From Gracilimonas sp964505215 (GTDB lineage: Bacteria > Bacteroidota > Rhodothermia > Balneolales > Balneolaceae): a stretch of DNA of 64,000 nt. The stretch covers positions 43,284 to 107,283 of the forward strand of contig CAZDGU010000011.1 in assembly GCA_964505215.1 (NCBI GenBank), in the 5' to 3' direction. A program made the position numbers and the translations under genes. Numbering within the stretch: the stretch's first letter is position 1; every line of letters starts with the position of its first letter. Shown here one piece after another: positions 53,417-63,100 of the stretch. The notes under the pieces are model-generated. The model did no database searches and was not told the origin of the DNA. It saw only the letters and a list, made by a program, of their open reading frames with translations.

Positions 53417-54280
53417 ATGAAAAACCTATATGCTGTTTTAACGCTATTACTTTTAACTCCGGCGCTGCTTTTTGCTCAACCCGATACTCCGGTAGAAGAG
53501 TGGACCGGCAGAACGGTGTTATTTATTGGTGCACATCCTGATGATGACGGCGGCTCGCACGGAACCATGGCTACTTTGCAGGCTAATGGAAATGAAGTTT
53601 ATGTGATGCTGCTAACAACAGGAAATGTAGGAACCGGCGATCCAACCATGACCCGAGATCGCCTGGCAAAAATAAGACGTCAGGAAGAAGTGGATGCGCT
53701 TAAAGAATTAGGAATTCCCGAAGATCATTACATCAACTTGGGATATACCGATGGCATGCTGGAGTTTGCTGATAAGGAAGAAGTGGTAAAACAAATGGTT
53801 TGGTGGATTCGGAAGCTAAAGCCGGAAACGTTAATTGCCTTTGATCCCGGCTACGGTTATCAGCAGTGGCACAAAACGGATCACAGAGCTGCCGCTTATT
53901 TAGCCGTTGACGCTGCCCGTGCCGCTGAGTGGAGACTGATTTTTCCCAGCCAAATTATAAATGAAGGCTTAGAACGCCATTCCGTAACCGACTACTTATT
54001 CTTCAGCACCACCGGCGATAATGACAACACTTGGGTAGATATCTCTGATTACGCCGAGAACAAAGTTCGTTCACTTTCTAAATATGTTAGCCAGTTTACC
54101 TCTGCTTTTGATAACTATACCGGCCCGGATTTAGAAAGCCTGCCCGGGAATGAAGGAAAGGAGTTTGAGGAAAGACTGAGAAAACGAGTGTTTGAAAGAA
54201 GTACCTACAAGGGAAAACCCGCAGAAAGCTTCAGATATTATAAAGGAAATCCGGATGGAGCCGGAAGCCGTAGAAACTGA
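53417..54280 (+). CDS. PIG-L family N-deacetylase, exported
   Basis: This protein of about 287 residues has a signal peptide (MKNLYAVLTLLLLTPALLFA, cut before QPD). The PIG-L/LmbE metal-binding motif is AHPDDD near residue 38, and the metal-binding His of HKTDHRAA near residue 153. The family removes acetyl groups from GlcNAc-linked compounds. Export and the neighbouring nagB suggest work on periplasmic amino-sugar substrates. ATG 53417 is preferred because it starts the signal peptide; an ATG at 53369 would overlap nagB by 14 bases. Confidence 0.85.
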   Translation: MKNLYAVLTLLLLTPALLFAQPDTPVEEWTGRTVLFIGAHPDDDGGSHGTMATLQANGNEVYVMLLTTGNVGTGDPTMTRDRLAKIRRQEEVDALKELGIPEDHYINLGYTDGMLEFADKEEVVKQMVWWIRKLKPETLIAFDPGYGYQQWHKTDHRAAAYLAVDAARAAEWRLIFPSQIINEGLERHSVTDYLFFSTTGDNDNTWVDISDYAENKVRSLSKYVSQFTSAFDNYTGPDLESLPGNEGKEFEERLRKRVFERSTYKGKPAESFRYYKGNPDGAGSRRN

Positions 54281-54386
54281 TCAGAACGGTTATAAGAAAG
54301 AGCCTGCTTTTAAAACTCGAACGTGAGCTTTTTGAGTTTTGTAATCCACTTACCATTTAGCAGGAGCTGCTTATACATGATTTTAC

Positions 54387-54428
54387 CCAAACCACGGGTT
54401 GTAATAGCCTGTGGTTTGGTTATCTTTG
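54387..54428 (+). promoter_or_regulatory. Promoter of the PUL sigma-factor gene with overlapping inverted repeat
   Basis: TTG (54399-54401), a 19-base spacer and TATCTTTG (54421-54428) match the Bacteroidota promoter pattern, 38 bases before the sigma-factor ATG. CCAAACCACGGG (54387-54398) and CCTGTGGTTTGG (54408-54419) form a 12-base inverted repeat spanning the -33 to -7 spacer. It could be a repressor site or a hairpin ending the upstream nagB transcript; no U-tract follows. Confidence 0.5.
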
Positions 54429-54466
54429 GGGCTTACCTGAAAGGGCTGTTTTTGTGCATAAAATAA

Positions 54467-55117
54467 ATGGTGCATTTGGCCATAGTATCAGGGCTAATTG
54501 TAAATTTTAATGTTAGCTTTTTGTTTCTACTTGCGTTTCATAAAGAAAAAGATAAAAGAGAGCTTAAGCTAAGCGATCAGGAACAAGTTGCACGTATTCG
54601 AAAAGGAGATACCAAAGCTTTTGAGGTTTTATTCTTTGAATTTCATGAACCTTTAAGCCGTTTTGCGCATTCGATTACCAAGTCGCGGGAGTTTTCGAGA
54701 GATGCTGTGCAAGACGTATTTCTAAAAATATGGCGCAATCGCGAAGAATGGGAAATACGCCAATCGCTGAAAGTATATTTATACCAGGCCGTGAGAAATC
54801 AATCGCTGAATTTGCTTGAAAAGCAAAAAACACGCCTGCGCATAACCGGAAATTATCAGGAAGAGAGACAAAGCCATGCTGTTTTTGATATTCAGGAAGA
54901 ACCTGATGAACAGCTGACCGAAGAAGAAAAAAGCATAGTACTTAAAATTTGGGAAATTGTAGAGCGCATGCCCGACAAGCGCCGCCTGGTGTTTGAGCTG
55001 CACAGAAAGCACGGCTTCAGTTATAAAGAGATTGCAAGCATATTGGGAGTGACACGAAAAACGGTAGAAAACCATATTGGGCAGGCACTAAAGCAGATTA
55101 GAGAAGAATTAAAATAA
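54467..55117 (+). CDS. ECF sigma factor of the polysaccharide utilization locus
   Basis: This protein of up to 216 residues has sigma region 2 (AFEVLFFEFHEPLSRFAHSI, then VFLKIWRNREEWE) at about 50-115. Region 4 (MPDKRRLVFELHRKHGFSYKEIASILGVTRKTVENHI) is at about 165-210. This is the Bacteroidota FecI-like type that pairs with FecR and a SusC carrying an STN domain, exactly the gene order here. The first 30 residues are hydrophobic and poorly conserved in appearance, so the true start may lie downstream. Confidence 0.9.
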   Translation: MVHLAIVSGLIVNFNVSFLFLLAFHKEKDKRELKLSDQEQVARIRKGDTKAFEVLFFEFHEPLSRFAHSITKSREFSRDAVQDVFLKIWRNREEWEIRQSLKVYLYQAVRNQSLNLLEKQKTRLRITGNYQEERQSHAVFDIQEEPDEQLTEEEKSIVLKIWEIVERMPDKRRLVFELHRKHGFSYKEIASILGVTRKTVENHIGQALKQIREELK

Positions 55118-55189
55118 AATTCCCGAAAAGAATAGGGGATATCATTTTGAGGCCTGTCTTATAAGTAGTAACCACAAAAAGCACCAACA

Positions 55190-56230
55190 TTGGATATAGA
55201 ATTACTTACAAAATATTTAGCAGGTGAGTCTTCTCAGGAAGAAGCGCGCCGGGTTGAGGAATGGGCTGCGGCGCATCCGAAAAATAATGCCAAGCTCCAA
55301 GAACTTGCCGAGGTGTGGAGTTTATCCGCTAAGACAAATCTGCCTGCCCACCTGTTTAATGCAGATGTTGACTGGGCCGTACTGCAAAATAGAATTGAGG
55401 ATGACTACCATCACACCAAAATGCGCTCCGGAAAGCGTGGAGGCGTATTTGGGATAAAAACCGTTTGGAGCGCCGTGGTACGAGTGGCTGCTATATTTGT
55501 GTTAGCAGGTTTAGCCGGCTTATATATTTATAAAGCCAATTATGTGCCGAAGAATGAGGATGCAGCCGCTCTAACTTTGAAAGAAATCGTGATGCCTAAA
55601 GGAAAAAGAGGCGGCGTTACGCTGTCTGACGGCACACGAGTGTTTTTGAATGCGGACAGTAAATTGTTATTGCCCGAAGTATTTAGCGACAACATGCGGA
55701 AGGTTGAGCTGGAAGGAGAAGCCTATTTTGATGTAACAAAAAATCCCAACAAACCTTTTATCATTAAAACAAAAGGTGCTGTTGTGCAAGTGTTAGGTAC
55801 TTCTTTTGTGATTAGAAGCTATGCCGAAGACGAAACGGTGCAAACGGTAGTTGAGCACGGTGTTGTTTCGCTCAGGTCTGAAAGCAAACCGATAGAAGAA
55901 GCCGTGATTTTAACCCAGGGGAAACTGGGCCGCCTGAATCTCAAAAACAATCGCCTCGTAACCGAAGAGGTAGAAAATTTAAACGAATATATAAGTTGGA
56001 AAGATGGCTTTTTAGTATTCAATAACGCCACTATGAAAGAAGTGGCAAAAAGCCTGGAGCGCAAATATGATGTGCGCATAACCTTTGACTCCAACCAAAT
56101 AAAAGACCTTCGGCTAACGGCCGAGTTTAAAACCAAAGCGATGGATTATGTGCTGAAAACCATTTCTGCATCGCTGGATTTAGATTACAAAATTAACGAA
56201 AAACGCATCATCTTTTTTGCTGATTCTTAA
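55190..56230 (+). CDS. FecR-family anti-sigma factor
   Basis: This 346-residue inner-membrane protein has an N-terminal cytoplasmic anti-sigma domain (1-85; LLTKYLAGESSQEEARRVEEW), one membrane helix (about 97-120; VVRVAAIFVLAGLAGLYIY) and a periplasmic FecR domain (KRGGVTLSDGTRVFLNADS). A C-terminal DUF4974 domain is at about 265-346. It holds the sigma factor until the STN domain of SusC signals that ligand is bound. The start is TTG at 55190 (LDIELLTKYLAG). Confidence 0.92.
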   Translation: MDIELLTKYLAGESSQEEARRVEEWAAAHPKNNAKLQELAEVWSLSAKTNLPAHLFNADVDWAVLQNRIEDDYHHTKMRSGKRGGVFGIKTVWSAVVRVAAIFVLAGLAGLYIYKANYVPKNEDAAALTLKEIVMPKGKRGGVTLSDGTRVFLNADSKLLLPEVFSDNMRKVELEGEAYFDVTKNPNKPFIIKTKGAVVQVLGTSFVIRSYAEDETVQTVVEHGVVSLRSESKPIEEAVILTQGKLGRLNLKNNRLVTEEVENLNEYISWKDGFLVFNNATMKEVAKSLERKYDVRITFDSNQIKDLRLTAEFKTKAMDYVLKTISASLDLDYKINEKRIIFFADS

Positions 56231-56330
56231 CAGAGCACAGCTAAGATTTTTTTGAACAGCAAATTGGAAGCGCTTTTTATTAATAGTTAATAAAGTTAAC
56301 AGAAACATAAATAAGTTACAGAGGACACGG

Positions 56331-59300
56331 ATGAGAAAGTCAGTTACAAAAATGACCAGAATATTATTCTGTTATGTACTGATAGGAGTGATTGGGCTTC
56401 ATTTTGGAAATACTTCCAATGCGAAGGCACAACTAATTACTTCTCTGACAAACGAAGTACAAAGCATAGATCAATATTATAGCGTTCGGGTATATGCAAA
56501 CAGTATAGCCGAGCTGAAAAGTAAAATCAGTATTGATCAAAAAAATGCGTCTTTACTTTCAATATTGAAGGACATTTCAAAAAAATCGAAGTTAGGTATT
56601 GCCTTCAACTCAGATTTAGAGGTGTTAAATACCACAAAAACAGTTAGCCTGAAAGAGGTAGCAGTCAGTGATGCACTCCAGTATGTGCTGATGGGCACCG
56701 GCTACGAGGCGGCTATATCAAAAACCAGAGAAATACTTCTCATCAAAAAAGATGGAGTAAATACCAATCAGGCTCAGGTAGATAAGGTAATTCGCGGTGT
56801 TGTAAGAGATGCTGAATCCGGAGAAACCCTGCCGGCCGTAAACGTATTTGTGAAAGGCACCAGCATTGGTACCAGTACAAATATTGACGGGACGTTTGAA
56901 CTTACCGTGCCCGATGATGCAGAAACGCTTGTTTTCCGTTTTGTAGGCTATAAGAATTTAGAAGTAGCTATCGGAAACGAAACTTATTTTGAGGTTAATC
57001 TTGAATTTGACCTTGTAGCTTTTGAAGATGTAGTTGTTGTGGGTTATGGAACCCAGCAAAAGACTGAAATAACAGGGTCTATAAGTTCAGTAAAGGCTGA
57101 AGAATTAAAAAACGTCCCCGCTTCTAGTTTTGAAAATGCTTTGCAAGGTAAAATGGCCGGAGTTAGTGTAGCAACCTCAACAGGAGAGCCAGGTTCATCT
57201 CCTCAAATTAAAATTAGGGGTACAGGTTCTATCTCTGCAGGTAATAGTCCGTTGATAGTAGTTGATGGGTTGCCTCTTACAGATAATTCACATTTGACTG
57301 GAGGATTAGAGAGCCGAAGAGATGCTTTTCAGCCCCCAAAATCTAACTCCATGTCCTCAATAAATCCTCAAAACATTGAATCAATCGAAGTCCTTAAAGA
57401 TGCTTCTGCTACTGCCATTTATGGCTCTCGCGGATCAAATGGGGTTATTCTGATTACTACAAAGACAGGGGAATCAGGAGCTTTACAAGTGAATTTTAGT
57501 GCTTATGGAGGTGTCTCCGCTGCAATGAATAAACCAGGATTGATGAACGCCAAGGAGCTTATTGAATATACTCAGGATGCTCGTAATAATAATTTAAGGC
57601 AAGATTACCCAGGTTTAAATTTTGACCCTAAATCAAATGCTGGTCGTGTTGATCCAAATACTGGTGAACCGCTTGGTAATTTCTATTTACTACCTGAAAA
57701 GTATGTAAACTGGGATGGAACAGATACCGACTGGATAGACTTGGTCCTTAGCAGTGCAACACTTCAAAATTATGACCTTTCGTTGAGTGGTGGTTCTGAA
57801 AATATTCGTTATTCCATTTCGGGCGGATATCTTAATCAAAATGGTATTGTAAAAGGAACATCTTTTGACAGATACAGTCTCAGAGCAAATATAATAGCGG
57901 ATGTAGCTGATCCAGTAAAAGTAGGTGTTAACTTGAAGGGTGCATTCAACAAGCATGAAAGATTGCCAACCAATGCTCCATATTTTGCGAAACCGCCTGG
58001 GATTATCTACTCCGCAATGTTTGCATCACCAGTAGTGAAGCCAAGAAATGCTGACGGTACCCCGAACCAATTAGATGGTCAAGCGTATCTGGGAGGGGGT
58101 ACAACAAGTGCTAGTAATCCACTTGCAATAATGGATGCAGTTGATGAAACCTTAAAAAACAATAGGTTTTTCGGTAATTTTTTCGGCACCTATGATATAA
58201 TGGAGAACTTAGAGTTTAAAACATTAGTTGGTTTTGATATTGGTAACTTCCAACGATCGTTTTATCGCGGTAATGGTCTTCTTTATAGAGAAGAAAAAGA
58301 GCCGAATACTTACGCAGAATCTAGCGCTGCACAAGCATTTAATTGGCTTTGGGAAAATACTTTGCAATATTCTAATGTTTTTGAGGATCACTCAATTAGT
58401 GCGCTGATAGGATACACAGCTCAAAAACAGGAGGATGAGCGTAATAGCGTCTTTGCTAAGAATTTTCCAGATGATCAAGTGAAAACTGTAGGAGGAGGCG
58501 TAGTGACGGGTGGAGACCAAATGAAAGAGGAATGGTCACTAGTTTCTACGTTGGCGAGATTAAATTATGCCTATAAGAATCGCTACTTATTTACTGGAAC
58601 CGTTCGTTCTGATCGTTCCTCTCGATTTGGTTCTAAAAACCAAACAGGCATATTTCCATCAGGTTCAATAGGATGGAGGTTGACTGAGGAGCCATTTATG
58701 GCTTCGCAATCGTTATTCAATGAATTGAAGATACGCGCAAGTTATGGGATCACAGGTAACTTTAGTATTCCTAACTATGGTTCTGTTAGTTTGCTTGAAG
58801 AAGCAAATTACATCTTAAACAATGCGGAGGTAAGTGGCCTTGGACAAGAGACAATTGGTGATGAGGAACTAAGCTGGGAAACAACATATTCTATAGATAT
58901 TGGCTTAGACTTTGCTTTGTTAGACGATCGTATTTATGGTGCGTTTGATTACTATGATAGTCAAACTAAAGACTTGTTACTTTTTGTTACAGTACCTGCA
59001 GTTACAGGGTTTAATAAGGCTTTAACTAATATAGGAGAAGTTTCAAATAAAGGATTTGAATTCCAAGTAACTTCACGAAACACTGTAGGTGAATTCAAAT
59101 GGGCAACAGATCTTAATTTTGCTACTAACAAAAATAGAGTGGAAGCTTTAGGTCCCAACGGTGATCCGATCTTAAGCTCTGGAGGTGCTGGACAACGTCA
59201 TATCACACGAATAGGAGATGAGATTGGTAGCTATTATGGTTATGTAGTTGATGGGATTTATCAGTCTCAAGAAGAGATTGATAATGCTGCAATAGATACT

Positions 59301-59915
59301 CAAGTAGGCGTTGGCGGTGCGAGACCTGGCGACTTTCGTTTTAAAGATATTAATGGAGATGGCAAAATTACTCCTGAAGATAGAACGGTCATTGGTAGCT
59401 ATCATCCTGATTTTACGTATGGTATTACCAATAGGTTCAACTATAAAGGCATTGATTTAAGTGTTTTTATACAAGGAGTACAAGGCCGGGAAATTCTCAA
59501 CTTAACGGCACGCCATTTGAAAAGCGGTGGAGCGATTGCCAATGCTTATTCAGTACTAAACAATCGTTGGCGCTCTCCTCAAAACCCAGGGAACGGAAAG
59601 CATCCTAGAGCTGATCGTGATACAGGGCCACATGGAAATAACAACCGTCCTTCTTCTTATCAAGTTGAAGATGGTTCTTATCTTAGAATAAAAAGAGTAA
59701 CATTAGGATATACCTTACCAGAAGATATTATTGGAAATTATGTCCAAAGTGTTAGACTATATGGCTCCGTTGATAATTTAGCAATATTCACAGACTATTT
59801 AGGATGGAATCCAGAGGTGAGCTTACAAGCTAATAGTAGTCTAACCCCAGGGGAAGACTATGGCGCTTATCCTCTATCAAGAACAATTCAGTTTGGGATT
59901 GATATATCCTTTTAA
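56331..59915 (+). CDS. susC: SusC/RagA-type TonB-linked outer-membrane transporter with STN domain
   Basis: This 1194-residue transporter has a signal peptide (to about 35) and an STN signalling domain (about 45-150; SLLSILKDISKKSKLGIAFN). A carboxypeptidase-regulatory-like domain is at about 155-235 (GVVRDAESGETLPAVNVFV). The SusC signature VVVGYGTQQK starts the plug (about 240-420), then a barrel ends in an aromatic residue (FGIDISF). It imports oligosaccharides with SusD and signals to FecR. The part before about 57050 looks like the rest of the genome, while the part after it is poorer in CCGG and in G+C. Confidence 0.93.
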   Translation: MRKSVTKMTRILFCYVLIGVIGLHFGNTSNAKAQLITSLTNEVQSIDQYYSVRVYANSIAELKSKISIDQKNASLLSILKDISKKSKLGIAFNSDLEVLNTTKTVSLKEVAVSDALQYVLMGTGYEAAISKTREILLIKKDGVNTNQAQVDKVIRGVVRDAESGETLPAVNVFVKGTSIGTSTNIDGTFELTVPDDAETLVFRFVGYKNLEVAIGNETYFEVNLEFDLVAFEDVVVVGYGTQQKTEITGSISSVKAEELKNVPASSFENALQGKMAGVSVATSTGEPGSSPQIKIRGTGSISAGNSPLIVVDGLPLTDNSHLTGGLESRRDAFQPPKSNSMSSINPQNIESIEVLKDASATAIYGSRGSNGVILITTKTGESGALQVNFSAYGGVSAAMNKPGLMNAKELIEYTQDARNNNLRQDYPGLNFDPKSNAGRVDPNTGEPLGNFYLLPEKYVNWDGTDTDWIDLVLSSATLQNYDLSLSGGSENIRYSISGGYLNQNGIVKGTSFDRYSLRANIIADVADPVKVGVNLKGAFNKHERLPTNAPYFAKPPGIIYSAMFASPVVKPRNADGTPNQLDGQAYLGGGTTSASNPLAIMDAVDETLKNNRFFGNFFGTYDIMENLEFKTLVGFDIGNFQRSFYRGNGLLYREEKEPNTYAESSAAQAFNWLWENTLQYSNVFEDHSISALIGYTAQKQEDERNSVFAKNFPDDQVKTVGGGVVTGGDQMKEEWSLVSTLARLNYAYKNRYLFTGTVRSDRSSRFGSKNQTGIFPSGSIGWRLTEEPFMASQSLFNELKIRASYGITGNFSIPNYGSVSLLEEANYILNNAEVSGLGQETIGDEELSWETTYSIDIGLDFALLDDRIYGAFDYYDSQTKDLLLFVTVPAVTGFNKALTNIGEVSNKGFEFQVTSRNTVGEFKWATDLNFATNKNRVEALGPNGDPILSSGGAGQRHITRIGDEIGSYYGYVVDGIYQSQEEIDNAAIDTQVGVGGARPGDFRFKDINGDGKITPEDRTVIGSYHPDFTYGITNRFNYKGIDLSVFIQGVQGREILNLTARHLKSGGAIANAYSVLNNRWRSPQNPGNGKHPRADRDTGPHGNNNRPSSYQVEDGSYLRIKRVTLGYTLPEDIIGNYVQSVRLYGSVDNLAIFTDYLGWNPEVSLQANSSLTPGEDYGAYPLSRTIQFGIDISF

Positions 59916-59944
59916 ACATATTAATTAAACACTAGGTGACAAAA

Positions 59945-61333
59945 ATGAAAAAATTAATAGTAATATTATTATCGTCCTTTATACTGATATCTTGTGGTGA
60001 CGACTTTACCTTGTTAGCTCCCCTCTCACAGAGGAATGTGGACAATTTTTATAAGACTGATTCAGACTTTGAAGTAGCTATAAATGGGCTTTATGATGCT
60101 CTTCAATCGGATGGAACTTATAATAACAACTATATTTTACTATTTGAGATGCGAGCTGATAATAGTGAAAATGGTGGTGGTGCAAGTGGTTTGGCAAATG
60201 ATCTTGAAAGGATTGACAAATTTGAAGAGATTCCAACAAACAAGCAATCGGAGCGAGCGTGGTCATCCTCGTATAAGGGGATTGCTCGAGCTAACCAAAT
60301 TCTTGATAAAATTGATGGAGTCGAAATCTCAAAAAAGACATCCGAACGTATCATAGGGGAGGCTCTATTTATACGATCATTACTTTATTATAATTTAGCA
60401 GTTGCATTTGGAAATATACCCCTTCAGTTAGAACCTGTGACTTCCAGTGAAGTAGTGATAAATCAAGTAAATTCTACAACAGTATATGAACAAATATCTA
60501 TAGATCTAGAACAGGCAGCTAGTTTGTTGCCAAAAGAATATGATGGGAACAAAGTAGGCAAAGCCACCTCTTATGCTGCTTTAACGTTGCTTGGAAAAGT
60601 TTACCTTACAAATGGACAAAAGCAAGAAGCAGAAGTTACACTAAGAAAGGTTCTTGGTAAATACGAACTTGTAGATGATTATGAAGATATTTGGGGGGTT
60701 GAAAACGAAAATAATAAAGAATCTATATTTGAAATTCAGTTTAAATCTGGAGGAATCGGTGAGGGAAGTCGATTTACAGATATCTACACTCCACTAGGTA
60801 AAGGTGGTGGGGTTGGAGGAGGTAATGCTCCACAAGATATAACCAATGATATTATCGACGCTTTTGACCAAAATAATGATAAACGATTCAAAGCAACATT
60901 TGAGTTAGATCCTGATACTCAAAAACCAGAATACGTAAAAAAGTTTGCAAGTATACCATTTGGTCCTTTTGATGCGGATAATAACTGGATTGAATTTCGA
61001 TATGCTGATGTATTATTGATGCTATCCGAAGCCATAGGTGAGACCCCAGAATCTTACGGATATATTAATCAAGTTCGACAGCGTGCGGGACTTGGGCCGA
61101 TCGATTCTTCTACACCGGGTTCATTTGAGGAGAAGCTTTTAAAGGAAAGGCGTCTCGAGTTTGCTTTTGAAAACAAACGATGGCCAGATCTTAAGCGGTT
61201 TGGGGTCGCAAAGCAGGTGATGTCAAATCATTTGAATTTACCTGAATCTCGCATAACGTTACTCTACCCAATTCCAGAGCAGGAAATTTACGTAAAGCCA
61301 GATCAAATGAAGCAAAATCCAGAACATCAATAA
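59945..61333 (+). CDS. susD: SusD/RagB-type surface glycan-binding lipoprotein
   Basis: This protein of about 462 residues has a lipobox leader (LIVILLSSFILISC, Cys17). The SusD N-terminal pattern is FYKTDSDFEVAINGLYDAL, TPR-like helices follow, and the C-terminal family motif is RRLEFAFENKRWPDLKRFG. It forms the lid on SusC and captures glycan at the cell surface. ATG 59945 starts the lipoprotein signal; a GTG at 59936 would add three residues. The gap to susC is only 29 bases. Confidence 0.92.
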   Translation: MKKLIVILLSSFILISCGDDFTLLAPLSQRNVDNFYKTDSDFEVAINGLYDALQSDGTYNNNYILLFEMRADNSENGGGASGLANDLERIDKFEEIPTNKQSERAWSSSYKGIARANQILDKIDGVEISKKTSERIIGEALFIRSLLYYNLAVAFGNIPLQLEPVTSSEVVINQVNSTTVYEQISIDLEQAASLLPKEYDGNKVGKATSYAALTLLGKVYLTNGQKQEAEVTLRKVLGKYELVDDYEDIWGVENENNKESIFEIQFKSGGIGEGSRFTDIYTPLGKGGGVGGGNAPQDITNDIIDAFDQNNDKRFKATFELDPDTQKPEYVKKFASIPFGPFDADNNWIEFRYADVLLMLSEAIGETPESYGYINQVRQRAGLGPIDSSTPGSFEEKLLKERRLEFAFENKRWPDLKRFGVAKQVMSNHLNLPESRITLLYPIPEQEIYVKPDQMKQNPEHQ

Positions 61334-61402
61334 AGTGTTTAATCTTTGAAAGGAATTGCGTTAAAATACAAACACATTATATCTAAAAGTTGATATATTA
61401 TT

Positions 61403-63100
61403 ATGAGTAATAGTTATATAAGTAAATGGGTTTTTATAAGCTTTGTCTTTGTTTTACTATTTAATTCATGTAATGAAAAAAATGGTAATTATAAAGATGA
61501 ATCTCAATCTGAAAGCAATGTCAATATAGTTTGGATTATGTCTGACGATCACTCTTATCAAACATTGAGTGCATATGATGATAGGTTTACTCAGACACCT
61601 AATATGGACAAAATAGCAGAAGACGGCATTAAATTTACCAACAGTTTTGTTGCAAATTCATTATGTGCACCCAGTCGGGCTACGCTACAAACGGGCAAAC
61701 ATTCCAATAATCACGGTGTAGTGGAAATAGGTTATATTTTTGATGGTGGTCAACAAACTTTTCCAAAATTACTTCAGGAAGCAGGCTATCAGACTGCCCT
61801 CATTGGGAAATGGCATCTTAAAGCTGAGCCAACAGGCTATGATTATTCTGAGAGATTAGTCGGTCAAGGTGATTACTATAATACTGACTTTATACTTAAT
61901 GGCGATACAACAAAATCGAATGGGTATGTAACAAATGTTATAACTGATAAAGCAATTAATTGGTTAGAGCATAGAGATAAAGAGAAACCCTTTTCACTTC
62001 AAATTCATCATAAAGCGGCACACCGTGCATGGTGGCCAGATACATCTAAATTAAATATCGACCATGAGGAATTTCAGGTTTTTAATACATTTCCGAGTGA
62101 AAGTAAGGACAAATTAAATAATAATAAAATGCATGATGTGCCTGAGACCTTTTATGATGATTATGAGGGACGTAAAGCAGCTGCAGCTCAAAAGATGAAT
62201 ATTTATAGAGATATGAATCTAGTATCAGACTTAAAAATGTTTGATAAAGAGGATGTAAATGATCGTAATAGTTGGTTTGGTATTGCTCTTGATTCACAAC
62301 TAAATGATGAGCAAAGAAAGGTATGGGATGCTTATTACAACCCAATCTTAAAAAAGTTTAAAAAGAACCGTAATAAAATGAGCGATGAGCAAGTAGCCCG
62401 ATGGAAATATGAAAGATATATGCAGGACTACCTGAAGACTGTTGACTCAATGGATGATAATGTAGGTCGCGTTATTGATTACTTGAAGAAGAATAATCTA
62501 TACGATAACACGCTGATTGTTTATGTTTCAGATCAAGGGATGTATATGGGGGAGCATGGCTGGTTTGATAAGCGATTTATGTATGAGGAATCAATGCGTA
62601 CACCATTTTTAATGAAACTACCAAAAGGGATAGACCATCGCCAAAAGGTAAGTGAAATGGTGCAGAATATTGACTGGGCTCCAACTATTCTGGATATTGC
62701 TGGAGTGGACATTCCTGAAGATATGGATGGGATGTCTTTACTACCATTAGTGCAGAATGAGGTTCCCGATTGGCGTGATGCTCTTTACTATCATTTTTAT
62801 GCCTATCCCGCTAGCCATATGGTTAAAAGACATTATGGTATTCGTACCAAACGTTATAAGCTTATTCATTTTTATGAAGATATTGATGAGTGGGAGCTTT
62901 ATGATTTAAATGAGGACCCTATGGAGCTTAATAATCTTCTGTACAAGCAATCTGGTTATGATGAATTACGAGATAGTTTGAAAGAAAGGCTTTACGAATT
63001 ACAAGTACAATATGGAGATACAGTTCTTAACACCTATTATATGAGTTCACGTCCAAATGAAGTGAAACAAAAATATAAGAAATACTATAAGGAAGAATAA
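61403..63100 (+). CDS. S1-family sulfatase, lipoprotein
   Basis: This 565-residue lipoprotein (VLLFNSC near residue 23) has the formylglycine signature C-A-P-S-R (Cys88; NSLCAPSRATLQTGK), the metal-binding DDH near residue 49 and SDQGMYMGEHGWFDKRF near residue 380. Cys-type sulfatases need an FGE or anSME maturase, not found here. It removes sulfate from a glycan imported by SusCD. The HKAAHR and GEHGWFDKR motifs recall GlcNAc-6-sulfatases, but substrate cannot be fixed from sequence. Last gene of the locus. Confidence 0.92.
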   Translation: MSNSYISKWVFISFVFVLLFNSCNEKNGNYKDESQSESNVNIVWIMSDDHSYQTLSAYDDRFTQTPNMDKIAEDGIKFTNSFVANSLCAPSRATLQTGKHSNNHGVVEIGYIFDGGQQTFPKLLQEAGYQTALIGKWHLKAEPTGYDYSERLVGQGDYYNTDFILNGDTTKSNGYVTNVITDKAINWLEHRDKEKPFSLQIHHKAAHRAWWPDTSKLNIDHEEFQVFNTFPSESKDKLNNNKMHDVPETFYDDYEGRKAAAAQKMNIYRDMNLVSDLKMFDKEDVNDRNSWFGIALDSQLNDEQRKVWDAYYNPILKKFKKNRNKMSDEQVARWKYERYMQDYLKTVDSMDDNVGRVIDYLKKNNLYDNTLIVYVSDQGMYMGEHGWFDKRFMYEESMRTPFLMKLPKGIDHRQKVSEMVQNIDWAPTILDIAGVDIPEDMDGMSLLPLVQNEVPDWRDALYYHFYAYPASHMVKRHYGIRTKRYKLIHFYEDIDEWELYDLNEDPMELNNLLYKQSGYDELRDSLKERLYELQVQYGDTVLNTYYMSSRPNEVKQKYKKYYKEE

